Shown piece by piece: positions 1 to 7,675 of a stretch of 64,000 nt of DNA (positions are counted from its first letter, which is position 1; every line of letters starts with the position of its first letter). The notes beneath the pieces are model-generated. The model ran no database searches. It was not told the DNA's origin and was given only the letters and a program-made list of their open reading frames with translations. The DNA is from Pseudomonadota bacterium (GTDB taxonomy: Bacteria; Pseudomonadota; Gammaproteobacteria; Burkholderiales; Burkholderiaceae_C), in NCBI GenBank assembly GCA_023387335.1, contig JAEWIF010000052.1:208437-272436 (forward strand). Direction: 5' to 3'. Both the position numbers and the translations under genes were made by a program.

Positions 1-598
1 GGCTGCCCGCGGTGCCGCAGTCGAGCTCACCGTTGGGCGACTCCCAGCCGTGGGCCGCGGGGAAGGTGTTGTCGAAGCGCACGTTGGCGCCATACCGGAG
101 GTATTCGGCATTCAAGTCCGCCATCGCCAGCGGATGGACGGTCGCGTCCTTCGTGCCGGACCACAGGTAGACGGGATGCCCGCGCAGGTTCGACATCGGG
201 TCGATCGTGCCCAGCGCCGACTGTGTCTCGAGGTAGGTCTGCGACGGGGCGAGCATGCTGTTGTAGGAAGCCTGGCCGGTCGGCAAGGTCTGCCCGCCGC
301 AATTGGCCAGGGCCGTGGCCGCGCCACCTGCACCGGCGCACCAGTAGACCCCTGCCGCGTAGATCGCCGCGCCCTTGAAAGTGGACGAGTGCGCCACGTG
401 CATCTGCACGGCGGCAAAGCCGCCGGACGAAATGCCCGCGACGAAGATCTTCGCCGGATCGACCTGGTAGCGCTGAAGCCGCTCCACCGGCGGCGCGGGA
501 GCGTCGGGCGGGGCTGGCAGCGCCGCCGTATGCTGGGTGACGAGGCCGGCGGCCAGGACACCGGCCAGCAGTAAGGTGCGCTTGCTTTTCGAAGTCAT
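1..598 (-). CDS. PHB depolymerase-like secreted esterase (C-terminus beyond left edge)
   Basis: Secreted alpha/beta-hydrolase of the poly(3-hydroxybutyrate) depolymerase / LpqC-like esterase family, expected to cleave polyester or acyl-ester bonds outside the cytoplasm. The start ATG is at 598; residues 1-26 form a signal peptide (KSKR, then a Leu/Ala core). The lipase box GISSGG puts the nucleophile at Ser58. Candidate acid and base are Asp151 (SGTKD) and His183 (AAHGWES). Cysteines around residues 87, 100 and 194 could form disulfides. 199 residues are visible and the frame stays open to base 1, so the true C-terminus is not seen. The substrate cannot be fixed from this part. Confidence 0.8.
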   Translation of the reverse strand, partial: MTSKSKRTLLLAGVLAAGLVTQHTAALPAPPDAPAPPVERLQRYQVDPAKIFVAGISSGGFAAVQMHVAHSSTFKGAAIYAAGVYWCAGAGGAATALANCGGQTLPTGQASYNSMLAPSQTYLETQSALGTIDPMSNLRGHPVYLWSGTKDATVHPLAMADLNAEYLRYGANVRFDNTFPAAHGWESPNGELDCGTAGS

Positions 599-718
599 GC
601 GTTGGCCCTCGGAAGACAAGCCATCCTATGCACGCGCCCGCCGCGCCAGGTAGGACACCTCCCTGAAACCTGGGCCGGCGGAACGCCCCTGCAACGGCGC
701 CCGCACTGACGGCCCCGC

Positions 719-1123
719 TCATGCATCGTCCACGGCCAGGGGGCCGTCGAAGGAGCCGTCGAGCATCTCGATGCGCACGGCCTCGCGGCGATCGGGCATG
801 GCGACCTTCAGCCCCAGCGGCTCCGCCGTCACGCGGACGCGCACGGCGTCGCCGCCCGCCGCGGGGCGGTAGTCGTAGACGCCGGGCTTCCAGACTTCCG
901 AGGCCATGTGCAGCCGGCGCATGCCCAGCACTTCGCCGATCCGCTTCTTCAGGCTGCTGCGCTCGACCTGGATCGCCTGGACCTGCGCGAACAACGCGTC
1001 GACGCCCCGGCGGTCGCCGCCGGCACGGCTGAGTTCGAAGGCCTGGTTGAGCAAGCCGCTCTCCTGCTCGACAAGCGCCGAGACGCGCGAGCGCAAGGAT
1101 CCGATGTCTTCTTCTTGCCCCAT
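719..1123 (-). CDS. hypothetical protein, helical N-terminal half
   Basis: A 134-residue soluble protein with no signal peptide or membrane segment and no family I recognise. Residues 1-70 are rich in charged residues and leucine (LRSRVSALVEQESGLL, VQAIQVERSSLKKRIGEVLG) and probably form a helical hairpin or short coiled coil. Residues 75-134 look like a small beta-rich domain (VYDYRPAAGGDAVRVRV, IEMLDGSFDGPLAVDDA). It stands alone between the esterase and the NYN protein, all on the reverse strand but more than 100 bp apart. Codon usage matches its neighbours, which supports a real gene. Confidence 0.6.
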   Translation of the reverse strand: MGQEEDIGSLRSRVSALVEQESGLLNQAFELSRAGGDRRGVDALFAQVQAIQVERSSLKKRIGEVLGMRRLHMASEVWKPGVYDYRPAAGGDAVRVRVTAEPLGLKVAMPDRREAVRIEMLDGSFDGPLAVDDA

Positions 1124-1238
1124 GCGGAGGCATTTTCGGATTCACGGTAGCCACCGAAGACGGTCTACGGCCCGCTTTGCCGTCGGCCATGCGCCGACAT
1201 CGCGCTGCTTCAGGGCTTCGGTCGGCTCGGACGGCGGA

Positions 1239-1814
1239 TCAGCCTGCCGGGGTCTCGGGAGCACTCGCCGGTTCGGCCTCTTCCCTCACTCCGGGCAGGT
1301 TCTCGTAGTAGCGGAACTCATGGCAGCTCCTGGCCCAATGGCGGTTGGTGGCCTTGCGGGTGCCGACGCCGACCAGTGTCCGGCCGGCCGCCTTGATCTT
1401 CTGCGAGACAGGCACGAAGTCGCTGTCGCCGCCGACGATGATCACCGTCCCGATGTGGCCGAACCGCCCGACATCTTCGGTCGCGTCCAGGCACAGCTTG
1501 ATGTCGGCACCGTTCTTGGCGGCCCCGCCCGGCGGGAACAGCTGGACCAGCTCGACCGCGTTCTGCAGCAGCGCGTCGCGATAGCGACCGAAGAACTGCC
1601 AGTTGCAGTACGCCCGGTTGATGGAGATCGGACCGAAGGATGCGGCGAGGTCGACGACCGCCTGCACGTTCACCAGCGGTTCCTGCGGCTTGAAGCGGAA
1701 GTCGCCCCGGGCGTAGGCACCCGGCTCCTTCTCCTCGCAAAGCCCGGCGTGGATGTTCTCGAAGTCCCAGTAAAGGGCCACGGTTCGGCTGTCGGCGGCG
1801 TCGATCCTGGACAT
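1239..1814 (-). CDS. NYN domain (PIN-like) protein, probable ribonuclease
   Basis: A 191-residue protein of the NYN/LabA/DUF88 group, a PIN-like fold usually associated with metal-dependent RNA cleavage in the cytoplasm. The acidic residues expected at the active site are present: Asp17 in LYWDFENIH, Asp104 in KNGAD, and Asp130/Asp132 in VGGDSDF. The start at 1814 is preceded by GGAGAG seven bases upstream; the frame stays open further upstream but lacks a better start. There is no extra C-terminal RNA-binding domain, so this is a minimal NYN protein. No operon partner: the next gene is divergent. The RNA substrate is unknown. Confidence 0.8.
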   Translation of the reverse strand: MSRIDAADSRTVALYWDFENIHAGLCEEKEPGAYARGDFRFKPQEPLVNVQAVVDLAASFGPISINRAYCNWQFFGRYRDALLQNAVELVQLFPPGGAAKNGADIKLCLDATEDVGRFGHIGTVIIVGGDSDFVPVSQKIKAAGRTLVGVGTRKATNRHWARSCHEFRYYENLPGVREEAEPASAPETPAG

Positions 1815-1970
1815 GTTCAGCTCTCCTGCCGTGATCGTAGCGATCCGCGCACCGCGGTTCGCTCCCGCCTGGATGCAGCTCGCGGCGCGCTTGCGGCGTT
1901 TCGTCTCGGCGGGGTCGCATCGCCCCCTCGCCCGACGCACAGTGCGGCATCGCCCCTTGCGGAGAACGCC

Positions 1971-2525
1971 ATGCTGCTGCAACTCATCGTCAACCACCCC
2001 GAAGCCATCGTCCCCATCCTGCGCAACACGCCGACCTGGGTGTGGGGCCTGCTCGCCGGCCTGCTGGGTCTGGGCATCAGCCAGCTGCGCGACCGTACGG
2101 CCGGCCTGGTCCGGCTGTCGCTGCTGCCCGTGGGAATGACCCTGTTCTCGCTGTCGGGCACGTTCGCGGCGCTGGGCCGATCGCCTCATCTGGCCGGGGC
2201 CATCGCGGCATGGCTGATCGCGGCGACGGTCGCGTTCGCCCTGGTCGCGCCCGGCCGCGCCGCCGCCCGGTTCGACGCGGCAACGCGCACGTACCGCGTG
2301 CCGGGCAGCGTCGTGCCCCTGCTGCTGATCGTCGGCATCTTCCTGGTGAAGTACGTGGTGGGCGTCGAGTTCGCGATGGCGCCCCGACTCGTGCAGGACA
2401 CGCAGTACGCGCTGACCGTCGCGGCGATCTACGGCGCGTTCACAGGGCTCTTCGTGGGCCGGGCCGCGCGCCTGTGGCGCCTGGCGCTGCGTCCCGCTTC
2501 GGCGCTACTGCCCCTGGGCCGATAA
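1971..2525 (+). CDS. integral membrane protein, DUF6622-like
   Basis: A 184-residue membrane protein with about five predicted transmembrane helices: WVWGLLAGLLGLGI, VRLSLLPVGMTLFSL, LAGAIAAWLIAATVAF, VVPLLLIVGIFLVKYV, and one near YALTVAAIYGAFTGLF. It resembles small uncharacterised proteobacterial membrane proteins of the DUF6622 type; no enzyme motif is visible. The start at 1971 has GGAGAA ten bases upstream. Its 3' end overlaps the convergent PACE gene by 21 bp, so both stop codons lie inside the partner gene. Function unknown; the family assignment is from recall. Confidence 0.65.
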   Translation: MLLQLIVNHPEAIVPILRNTPTWVWGLLAGLLGLGISQLRDRTAGLVRLSLLPVGMTLFSLSGTFAALGRSPHLAGAIAAWLIAATVAFALVAPGRAAARFDAATRTYRVPGSVVPLLLIVGIFLVKYVVGVEFAMAPRLVQDTQYALTVAAIYGAFTGLFVGRAARLWRLALRPASALLPLGR

Positions 2526-2939
2526 CGGCAGCCCGAACACCCGGTCGAACAGCAGGTTGAACAGGAAGCCGTACACCAGGAAGAACACGATCATCACCGC
2601 GTTGAGCAGCAGCGCGACGAGCAGGCCGACGCCAAGCACCCACGCGAACAGCGGCACCAGCACCGTGACCAGCCCCGCCTCGAAGCCGATCGCGTGCACT
2701 GCGCGGCGCAGCAGGCTGCGGCCCTTGCGCGCCTGCCGGGCTTCCCACGCCTCGAACAGGACGTTGTAGACGTAGTTCCACGCCATCGCGACGGCGGACG
2801 AGGCGACCGCGGTGATGCCCGCGGTGGCCACCGGACTGTCCGAGAGCAGTCGCAGCAGCGTGCTCGCCAGCACGATGGCGATCAGCTCGAATGAAACGAC
2901 GTAGACGATCTTGCGTTTGAGTCCCTGCACGCGCGGCAT
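2505..2939 (-). CDS. PACE family efflux transporter
   Basis: A 144-residue inner-membrane protein with the layout of the proteobacterial antimicrobial compound efflux (PACE) family: two tandem bacterial transmembrane pair units, four helices in total. Known PACE proteins (for example AceI) export chlorhexidine and related biocides or short polyamines by proton antiport. Helix 1 carries a glutamate (VVSFELIAIVLAS) where the conserved PACE glutamate lies. The segment VAMAWNYVYNVLFEAWEAR and its counterpart VYGFLFNLLFDRVFG match the paired motifs of the family. It lies 13 bp upstream of the guanidinium exporter's reverse-strand stop, but the genes are separate. The substrate is not predictable. 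Confidence 0.85.
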   Translation of the reverse strand: MPRVQGLKRKIVYVVSFELIAIVLASTLLRLLSDSPVATAGITAVASSAVAMAWNYVYNVLFEAWEARQARKGRSLLRRAVHAIGFEAGLVTVLVPLFAWVLGVGLLVALLLNAVMIVFFLVYGFLFNLLFDRVFGLPLSAQGQ

Positions 2940-2952
2940 TCCAGGTGCGCGG

Positions 2953-3267
2953 CTACGCGACGATCTTCAGCCCGATGATGCCGGCCGCGATCATCCCCAG
3001 GCAGGCGAGCCGGGCCGCGGAGGCCGGGTCGCCGAACAGGACGATGCCCAGGGCGGCGGTGCCTATCGCGCCCACGCCGGTCCAGACCGCATAGGCCGTT
3101 CCGACCGGCAGCTCCCGCATGGCTACGCCCAGCAGCAGCACGCTCACCACCATCGCGCCCAACGTGCCCACCGTGGGCCAGAGGCGGCTTAGACCTTCGG
3201 TGTACTTGAGGCCGATCGCCCATCCGATCTCGAAGACGCCGGCGACGATCAGGATCACCCAGGACAT
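2953..3267 (-). CDS. sugE: guanidinium exporter Gdx (SMR family)
   Basis: A 104-residue, four-helix small multidrug resistance protein of the Gdx/SugE subtype, an inner-membrane dual-topology homodimer exchanging guanidinium for protons. The central glutamate (Glu13 in VFEIGWAIGLKYTEG) and the GLKYT and LPVGTAYAVWTGVGA motifs are those of E. coli Gdx. The start at 3267 follows AAGGGG by six bases. Just upstream on the same strand are two hairpins with ACGA and ACGG loops, the signature of a guanidine-II riboswitch, so the gene is probably induced by guanidine. The riboswitch favours Gdx over a quaternary-ammonium (Qac) subtype. Confidence 0.92.
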   Translation of the reverse strand: MSWVILIVAGVFEIGWAIGLKYTEGLSRLWPTVGTLGAMVVSVLLLGVAMRELPVGTAYAVWTGVGAIGTAALGIVLFGDPASAARLACLGMIAAGIIGLKIVA

Positions 3268-3282
3268 GAAGAACCCCTTGAA

Positions 3283-3324
3283 CAGGGCCGTCCCCGAGTG
3301 ATGCATGGGCGGGGTCGTCCCCGC
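3283..3324 (-). promoter_or_regulatory. guanidine-II (mini-ykkC) riboswitch
   Basis: Read on the reverse strand, 3324-3309 is GCGGGGACGACCCCGC, a 6-bp stem closed by the tetraloop ACGA. After a 12-base linker, 3296-3283 is CGGGGACGGCCCTG, a 5-bp stem (one G-U pair) closed by ACGG. Two short hairpins with ACGR loops just before a ribosome binding site are the whole consensus of this class. The second hairpin ends three bases before AAGGGG (3279-3274) of the exporter gene, which fits control of translation. Confidence 0.85.
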
Positions 3325-3437
3325 AGCCGAAGAGTAGGCCAGGCGCGAGGAACGCGCAGGAGCGGGCGGAAAGACCGTGCCGATCCTGGGTGGTTGGAGC
3401 GCAACATCGCTCCAGGAACCGGTGCTAGGCTGCGCGC

Positions 3438-4106
3438 GTGACGTCACTGGTCGACCGGTTCCGCCAGGTCGGGTTGCACCGCCCGCGCCTCCTCGCCGCC
3501 ACCGCCGCGGGAGCGATCGCCTTCCTGCTCCTGCCGCACGGCTGGACGTTCACCGCGCGGGTGCTCGTGGCGTGGAACCTGGGCGTGTGGCCGTACCTCG
3601 CCGCCTTCGCATGGCTGATGCTGCGCACGAGCGCGGAAGGCGTGCGCGGCATCGCGAAACAGGAAGACGCCAGCAGCGTCGGCCTGATGGTGATCATGTG
3701 CGGGGCGGCGGTCCTGAGCCTGGCGGCCATCGTGGTGGAACTGGGCCGCGGCGACCGCTCCGGCGAGACCGCGGCGTTCGTCTATGGCGTGACCGTGCTG
3801 ACCGTGGTGGGCTCGTGGCTCCTCATCGCCGCGCTCTACACCTTCCACTACGCGCACCTCTACTACTCCGCGGCGCCGAATCGCCTTCCCTTGGAGTTTC
3901 CCGAGGGACTGAAGTCGCCCTCCTACCTGGACTTCATGTACTTCGCGCTCACCATCTCCGTGGCCGTCCAGACCTCGGACGTCTCGGTGCGCACGACGGC
4001 GATGCGGGCCACCGTCATGGTGCAGTCGGTGCTGTGCTTCTTCTTCAACCTGGCGATCCTCGGGCTGTCCATCAACATCGCGGCGGGATTCGCGCAAGGT
4101 CGTTGA
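3438..4106 (+). CDS. DUF1345 family membrane protein
   Basis: A 222-residue inner-membrane protein of the DUF1345 family with about five to six helices (LLAATAAGAIAFLLL, VWPYLAAFAWLML, VGLMVIMCGAAVLSL, VTVLTVVGSWLLIAAL, MVQSVLCFFFNLAILG). The family signature is present in YTFHYAHLYY and DFMYFALTISVAVQTSDV. It starts with GTG at 3438. It is divergent from the guanidinium exporter and convergent with the next reverse-strand gene. Members have no established biochemical function; the conserved aromatic/His segment may be a channel or binding motif, but that is a guess. Confidence 0.8.
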   Translation: MTSLVDRFRQVGLHRPRLLAATAAGAIAFLLLPHGWTFTARVLVAWNLGVWPYLAAFAWLMLRTSAEGVRGIAKQEDASSVGLMVIMCGAAVLSLAAIVVELGRGDRSGETAAFVYGVTVLTVVGSWLLIAALYTFHYAHLYYSAAPNRLPLEFPEGLKSPSYLDFMYFALTISVAVQTSDVSVRTTAMRATVMVQSVLCFFFNLAILGLSINIAAGFAQGR

Positions 4107-4121
4107 CGCGCGGGCCGCGGT

Positions 4122-4658
4122 TCAGGCGCCCGCAGGCACCCGGATCATCGGACGCAGTCTCGGCAAGGCCATGGATTCGGCGCGATGCACGGACACGTGG
4201 ATGCCCTGGAGGACGTCCGTTTGCGCGTCGCGGTAGACGAGGTGGCCGTTCAGGGACGAACCGCGGCCCTGGATCTTCAGGAGCGCGGTCACCGGCACCG
4301 CAGGCGCTGCGATGTCGGACGGTCCGAGGGTGACATGCCCCTGCGACAACCGGCCCGCCAGCGGCACGTTCAGCTCCGTGCAGCGCCCCTCGGAACAATG
4401 CCGGATCCAGAGCAGCCCGCGTACGTCATGCGTGTGCTGCTGCAGTCTCAGGCCGATCTCGGTCCATTCCCCCGCGACCGGGGTCGCCGCATTGCCCAAC
4501 CCGGTCCATTCGCCGGAAATGCTTTCTCCGCGGTACCGCCAGCGCCGCCACAACGGCAGCACGTCATGCACCCACAGGCCTTTCAGCGTCAGGAGGAAAA
4601 AGGTGGCGACCAGGGCGCCGCCGGCACCAATCAGAAGGTAGATGTCTGTCTCATCCAT
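4122..4658 (-). CDS. membrane-anchored hypothetical protein
   Basis: A 178-residue protein with one N-terminal transmembrane helix (residues 6-28, YLLIGAGGALVATFFLLTLKG) followed by a soluble, mostly beta domain. The domain contains a Trp/Glu repeat-like part (ISGEWTGLGN and AGEWTEIGLRL), a CSEGRC pair of cysteines, and a C-terminal part ending RLRPMIRVPAGA. I recognise no family. The arrangement, a helix plus a small beta domain beginning with GEW, recalls proteins that bind lipids or monitor the membrane, but nothing here proves that. It faces the DUF1345 gene tail to tail, with 15 bp between stops. Confidence 0.6.
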   Translation of the reverse strand: MDETDIYLLIGAGGALVATFFLLTLKGLWVHDVLPLWRRWRYRGESISGEWTGLGNAATPVAGEWTEIGLRLQQHTHDVRGLLWIRHCSEGRCTELNVPLAGRLSQGHVTLGPSDIAAPAVPVTALLKIQGRGSSLNGHLVYRDAQTDVLQGIHVSVHRAESMALPRLRPMIRVPAGA

Positions 4659-4716
4659 ACGCCGACTTTCTCATGCCGCCGGCCCTGCCCTGTTTGCACT
4701 TGAAACAGAGCCTCGC

Positions 4717-4881
4717 TCAGTAGGCGCCTCCCCCTGCGCCTCCACCCCCGCCGGGGTCGGCGGTGGCGCCTGCCGGGCTGCCGGTGCGGGCGGACCTGCC
4801 GGTGGCCTGGCAACCGGCCAGCAGGGTCGCCAGCACGACGATGAGCAAGGTGATCGGACGGACGATGGAGCGTGTCTGCAT
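4717..4881 (-). CDS. small lipoprotein
   Basis: A 54-residue precursor with a clear lipoprotein signal: Arg-containing N-region, hydrophobic core, and lipobox LLAGC with the modified cysteine at residue 24. The mature part is only about 30 residues, ends in a Gly-rich stretch (DPGGGGGAGGGAY) and has no fold I can predict. The start at 4881 is set by AAGGAG eight bases upstream; a longer in-frame version from 4947 would bury the signal sequence. Such short Gly-rich lipoproteins are common in Burkholderiales; the role is unknown. Confidence 0.65.
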   Translation of the reverse strand: MQTRSIVRPITLLIVVLATLLAGCQATGRSARTGSPAGATADPGGGGGAGGGAY

Positions 4882-5002
4882 GGATGACTCCTTCACGAGA
4901 CGGTGCACCGCACGCCTGCATCCTAGGCCGCACCGCCCCGGATGCAAGCGACTGCCTCGGCCATTGGCCGCACGCGGACGCCGGCAGAGGCGCCCCCCGG
5001 TT

Positions 5003-5278
5003 TCAGCCGCTCGTCACCTCCTGATGGCTCTCGGCCGGTGCCGGCGCGTTCTCCGGCGGCAGCTTGCGAAGCCACCCCTGGGCGAAGTCCGCCTCGTTGC
5101 CGAGCGCTCCGTATTCCGTCACCAGGCCTTCGCCGTGGCATCGCCAGATGCGGCCGTGCACGCTGTGGTCGCCGCGAAGCTGCCCGACGGTCACGCGCTT
5201 GCCGATGTTCGGTCCGGTGGTGCCGAGCGCTCCGCCGATGACTTCGCAGAGGTCGCCAGATTTGATCGGTTCGTTCAT
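5003..5278 (-). CDS. hypothetical protein, 91 aa
   Basis: A 91-residue soluble protein of no recognised family. The first half reads like a small beta barrel (IKSGDLCEVIGGALGTTGPNIGKRVTV, GRIWRCHGEGLV), similar in pattern to KOW/SH3-type barrels. The C-terminal 20 residues look disordered (PAPAESHQEVTSG). Its start codon overlaps the stop codon of the LysR gene by four bases (5275-5278), so the two are translationally coupled and probably cotranscribed. That link does not by itself tell its function. Confidence 0.65.
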   Translation of the reverse strand: MNEPIKSGDLCEVIGGALGTTGPNIGKRVTVGQLRGDHSVHGRIWRCHGEGLVTEYGALGNEADFAQGWLRKLPPENAPAPAESHQEVTSG

Positions 5279-6246
5279 GCCTCCAGTGTCCTCCTTTGCA
5301 GGAGGAAGGCCGTACTCACCACCCTGTCGCGCAGCCAGGCGTGGGCGAGGTCATGCTCGTTGCGCTCGTGCCAGACCGCGCGCGTGATGAAGGTTCCCGA
5401 GCGGTAGGGAAGCTGGCGCGTCAGCAGTTCGCCGCCGCGGCTGAGCGCCCTGGCCAGCGAGGCGGGCACGATGGAAAGCATGTTGGAGTCCTGGAGCATC
5501 GCGGGGATGGCCAGCGAGTGCGCGACGGTCACGCGCATTCGCGCGGCGAGCCCCGCCTCCGCGAGCGCCTCTTCCAGGGCGTGCCGGGCGAACATCTCCG
5601 ACTGGCGCGCGAGGCCGCGTTCGAGGATGAAGCCATCCACCGCGCCCTCCTCCTGTCCGCCCACCGAGAGGGTGACGAGCGGGTACTTCGCGAGATCGGC
5701 AAGGGCCAGCTTGCGCCGCGACGCCGGGTGGCCCTTGCGCATCAGGATCACCTCGTGCTGCGACATCAGCGTGCGCGCTTTCAGGCGCGGCGGGACCTGC
5801 GAGAAGATGGCGATGGCCAGGTCGATTCGCCCGAGGTCGATCTGCTCCGCCAGGTCCAGCCTCGTGGAAGGCCGTATCACCAGGTCCACGCCCGGCGCGG
5901 TCTCCTGCAGCTCGCGCGACAGCGGCGCGAGGATCACCATCGTGATGTGGTCGTTCGCCGCGATCACGAAGCGCCGCGTGGACTTCTCCGGCGAGAAGGG
6001 CTCCACGCCCAGCGTGGCCTCGATGCGGCGCAGCGAGTCGCGCAGGCCCGGGGCCATGGCCGCCGCGCGCCCCGTGGGCACCAGGCCTTTGCCGGTACGC
6101 ATGAACAGCTCGTCGCCGACCAGTTCGCGCAGCCGCCCCAGCGCGTGGCTCACCGCCGACTGGGTGAGGTTCAGGCGCTTGCCGGCCAGCACGAGGTTGC
6201 GGTCCTCGTAGACGGCGTCGAACACCTTCAGCAGGTTCAGGTCCAT
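5275..6246 (-). CDS. LysR-type regulator, probable regulator of the pnb-like genes
   Basis: A 323-residue LysR-type transcription factor. Residues 1-60 hold the winged helix-turn-helix (MDLNLLKVFDAVYEDRNLVLAGKR split as usual, then LTQSAVSHALGRLRE), with the effector-binding domain after it (FVIAANDHITMVILAPL). The start chosen, 6246, gives the standard MDLNLL opening; an upstream in-frame extension lacks family features. It is divergent from the PnbB-like gene with a 133-bp gap containing four GAATG/CATTC elements, which is the usual arrangement for a LysR activator and its target. The effector is likely a substituted benzoate, by analogy with PnbR of 4-nitrobenzoate degraders; this is inference. 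Confidence 0.85.
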   Translation of the reverse strand: MDLNLLKVFDAVYEDRNLVLAGKRLNLTQSAVSHALGRLRELVGDELFMRTGKGLVPTGRAAAMAPGLRDSLRRIEATLGVEPFSPEKSTRRFVIAANDHITMVILAPLSRELQETAPGVDLVIRPSTRLDLAEQIDLGRIDLAIAIFSQVPPRLKARTLMSQHEVILMRKGHPASRRKLALADLAKYPLVTLSVGGQEEGAVDGFILERGLARQSEMFARHALEEALAEAGLAARMRVTVAHSLAIPAMLQDSNMLSIVPASLARALSRGGELLTRQLPYRSGTFITRAVWHERNEHDLAHAWLRDRVVSTAFLLQRRTLEA

Positions 6247-6282
6247 GCGGCCGATGCTCAAGGGGCGCTCCCGGTGCGAAGT

Positions 6283-6325
6283 GAATGCCGTGCATTCTGC
6301 TCTTGCACATTCATCAGTTCCATTC
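6283..6325. promoter_or_regulatory. candidate LysR binding region
   Basis: The gap between the divergent LysR and PnbB-like genes contains a perfect inverted repeat GAATGC-CGT-GCATTC at 6283-6297, followed by further CATTC copies at 6308-6312 and 6321-6325. The spacings of 15 and 13 bases are close to one helical turn and a bit. The first element fits the T-N11-A type of LysR site. Activity is inferred from position and symmetry only. Confidence 0.5.
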
Positions 6326-6379
6326 AAGTCACCCCCCGACCATCATCGCCTCCAGCCGATCACAGACAGGAGTCAGACC

Positions 6380-6928
6380 ATGGCGACCGCATCACCGCAC
6401 CAGGACCGCGAAACACTCATCCAGCACTGCCTGCCCTTCCTCGAGGAAGTGAAGGACATGACGACCGACAGCGAGGTGGAGGACTGGCTCAACCGCCGCT
6501 ACGGCGTCGACAGCCGGCTGTACCAGGACCTCGCTCGGCTGGTGAAGAAGGGCGTGGAGGACGGCTGGGCCGCGAACATCGAGATCGCCGGCCCGAAGTA
6601 CCGGCGCAGCCGCATCGCCGAGCCGTCGGAGCAGACCCGCTTCTTCAGCATCACCACGGTGTACATGGACAGCACCGGCAACCAGCTGGGCCTGCCGGAC
6701 GACCGCTTCCGGGGACAGTTCCACGGCCATCCGTACGGCGAATTCAACATGGTGGTTCCGGTCACCCCGGGTGCCGCGCTGAACGGACCGAACGGCTGGT
6801 GCGCCGGCGGCTGGACGGCGCCGGCGCCGGGCAGCCAGCACTATCCCGAAGCCCGGGGCGGCGCGGTCATCGCGCTGTTCTTCCTCCCCTCGGGCCGAAT
6901 CTCCTACCACCCCGCGCCGCAGGAGTGA
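6380..6928 (+). CDS. pnbB: DUF4863 protein, probable 4-hydroxylaminobenzoate lyase
   Basis: A 182-residue soluble protein of the DUF4863 family. The characterised member PnbB converts 4-hydroxylaminobenzoate to protocatechuate and ammonium in 4-nitrobenzoate-degrading bacteria. The N-terminal 80 residues are helical; the C-terminal half has a cupin-like pattern with several histidines (GQFHGHPYGEFNMVVPV, SQHYPEARGGAVIALFFLPSGRISYH). The start at 6380 is the first ATG after the regulatory gap, with AGGAGT upstream. Three bases separate its stop from the nitroreductase start, so the two form an operon. The pairing with a nitroreductase and a divergent LysR gene is the main support for the function; the family name is from recall. 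Confidence 0.65.
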   Translation: MATASPHQDRETLIQHCLPFLEEVKDMTTDSEVEDWLNRRYGVDSRLYQDLARLVKKGVEDGWAANIEIAGPKYRRSRIAEPSEQTRFFSITTVYMDSTGNQLGLPDDRFRGQFHGHPYGEFNMVVPVTPGAALNGPNGWCAGGWTAPAPGSQHYPEARGGAVIALFFLPSGRISYHPAPQE

Positions 6929-6931
6929 GCC

Positions 6932-7657
6932 ATGGCCACCGCCGAGCATGAATGGCCCCAGGCCGACATCGCGCGCTGCGTGAGCGACGTGCTGCGCTCC
7001 CGCAGTTCGGTGCGTGCTTTCCGCCGCGATCCGGTGGCGGTGGAGCTGGTGCACGAGATCCTGGCGGACGCGTCGACCGCGCCGAGCGGAGCGAACATCC
7101 AGCCCTGGCGCGTGTACGTCCTGACCGGCGCGCCGATGCAGGCGCTGGCGGACGACCTGCTGGCGGCTTCGCGCTCGGGCCGCGCGCCGCGCCCGGCCCA
7201 CTTCCCGGATCCGCTGCCGGACGTGTTCCGCGACCGGCTGCAGGATTTCGGTGCGCGCTACTACGCCTCGCTGGGGATCGACAGGAACGACGCGCCGGCC
7301 CGCGCCCGGCAGTCCGAACGCAACCTGGATTTCTTCGGGGCGCCCGTCGGGCTCATCTTCGGCATCGACCGCAGGCTCAGGCCCCACAGCTGGATCGACC
7401 TCGGCCTGTTCGCCCAGAACCTGATGATCGCCGCGAAGGCGCGTGGCATCGACACCTGCCCGCAGGTGTCGTTCGCTCCCTTCCACGAGGTGATCGCGCA
7501 GCACCTGCAAATGCCGGACGACGAGGTGACCGCGTTCGGCATGTCCATGGGCTTCGGCGATCCCACGGCCAAGGTGAACCAGGTGCGCATGCCCCGCGAG
7601 CGCGTCCACAACTTCGCCCGGCTGCTCGGCTTCGGGCCTGCCGCCGCCACCTGCTGA
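6932..7657 (+). CDS. pnbA: nitroreductase, PnbA-like
   Basis: A 241-residue FMN-dependent nitroreductase family protein. Near the N-terminus RSSVRAFR is the FMN phosphate-binding motif and APSGANIQPWRVYV the second family motif; the C-terminal GMSMGFGDP is also typical. In the proposed pathway it would reduce 4-nitrobenzoate to 4-hydroxylaminobenzoate with NAD(P)H for the downstream lyase. It lies three bases after the PnbB-like gene and 18 bp before a Bug receptor gene. Nitroreductases are promiscuous, so the specific substrate rests on gene context; another nitroaromatic or quinone is possible. Confidence 0.75.
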   Translation: MATAEHEWPQADIARCVSDVLRSRSSVRAFRRDPVAVELVHEILADASTAPSGANIQPWRVYVLTGAPMQALADDLLAASRSGRAPRPAHFPDPLPDVFRDRLQDFGARYYASLGIDRNDAPARARQSERNLDFFGAPVGLIFGIDRRLRPHSWIDLGLFAQNLMIAAKARGIDTCPQVSFAPFHEVIAQHLQMPDDEVTAFGMSMGFGDPTAKVNQVRMPRERVHNFARLLGFGPAAATC

Positions 7658-7675
7658 TCCGAAACGAGGTCAACC

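Noticed and set aside
1815..2189. N-terminal extension of the NYN protein
   Set aside because: The extra 125 residues are Arg/Gln-rich shadow sequence of the divergent membrane gene; a ribosome site supports the start at 1814.
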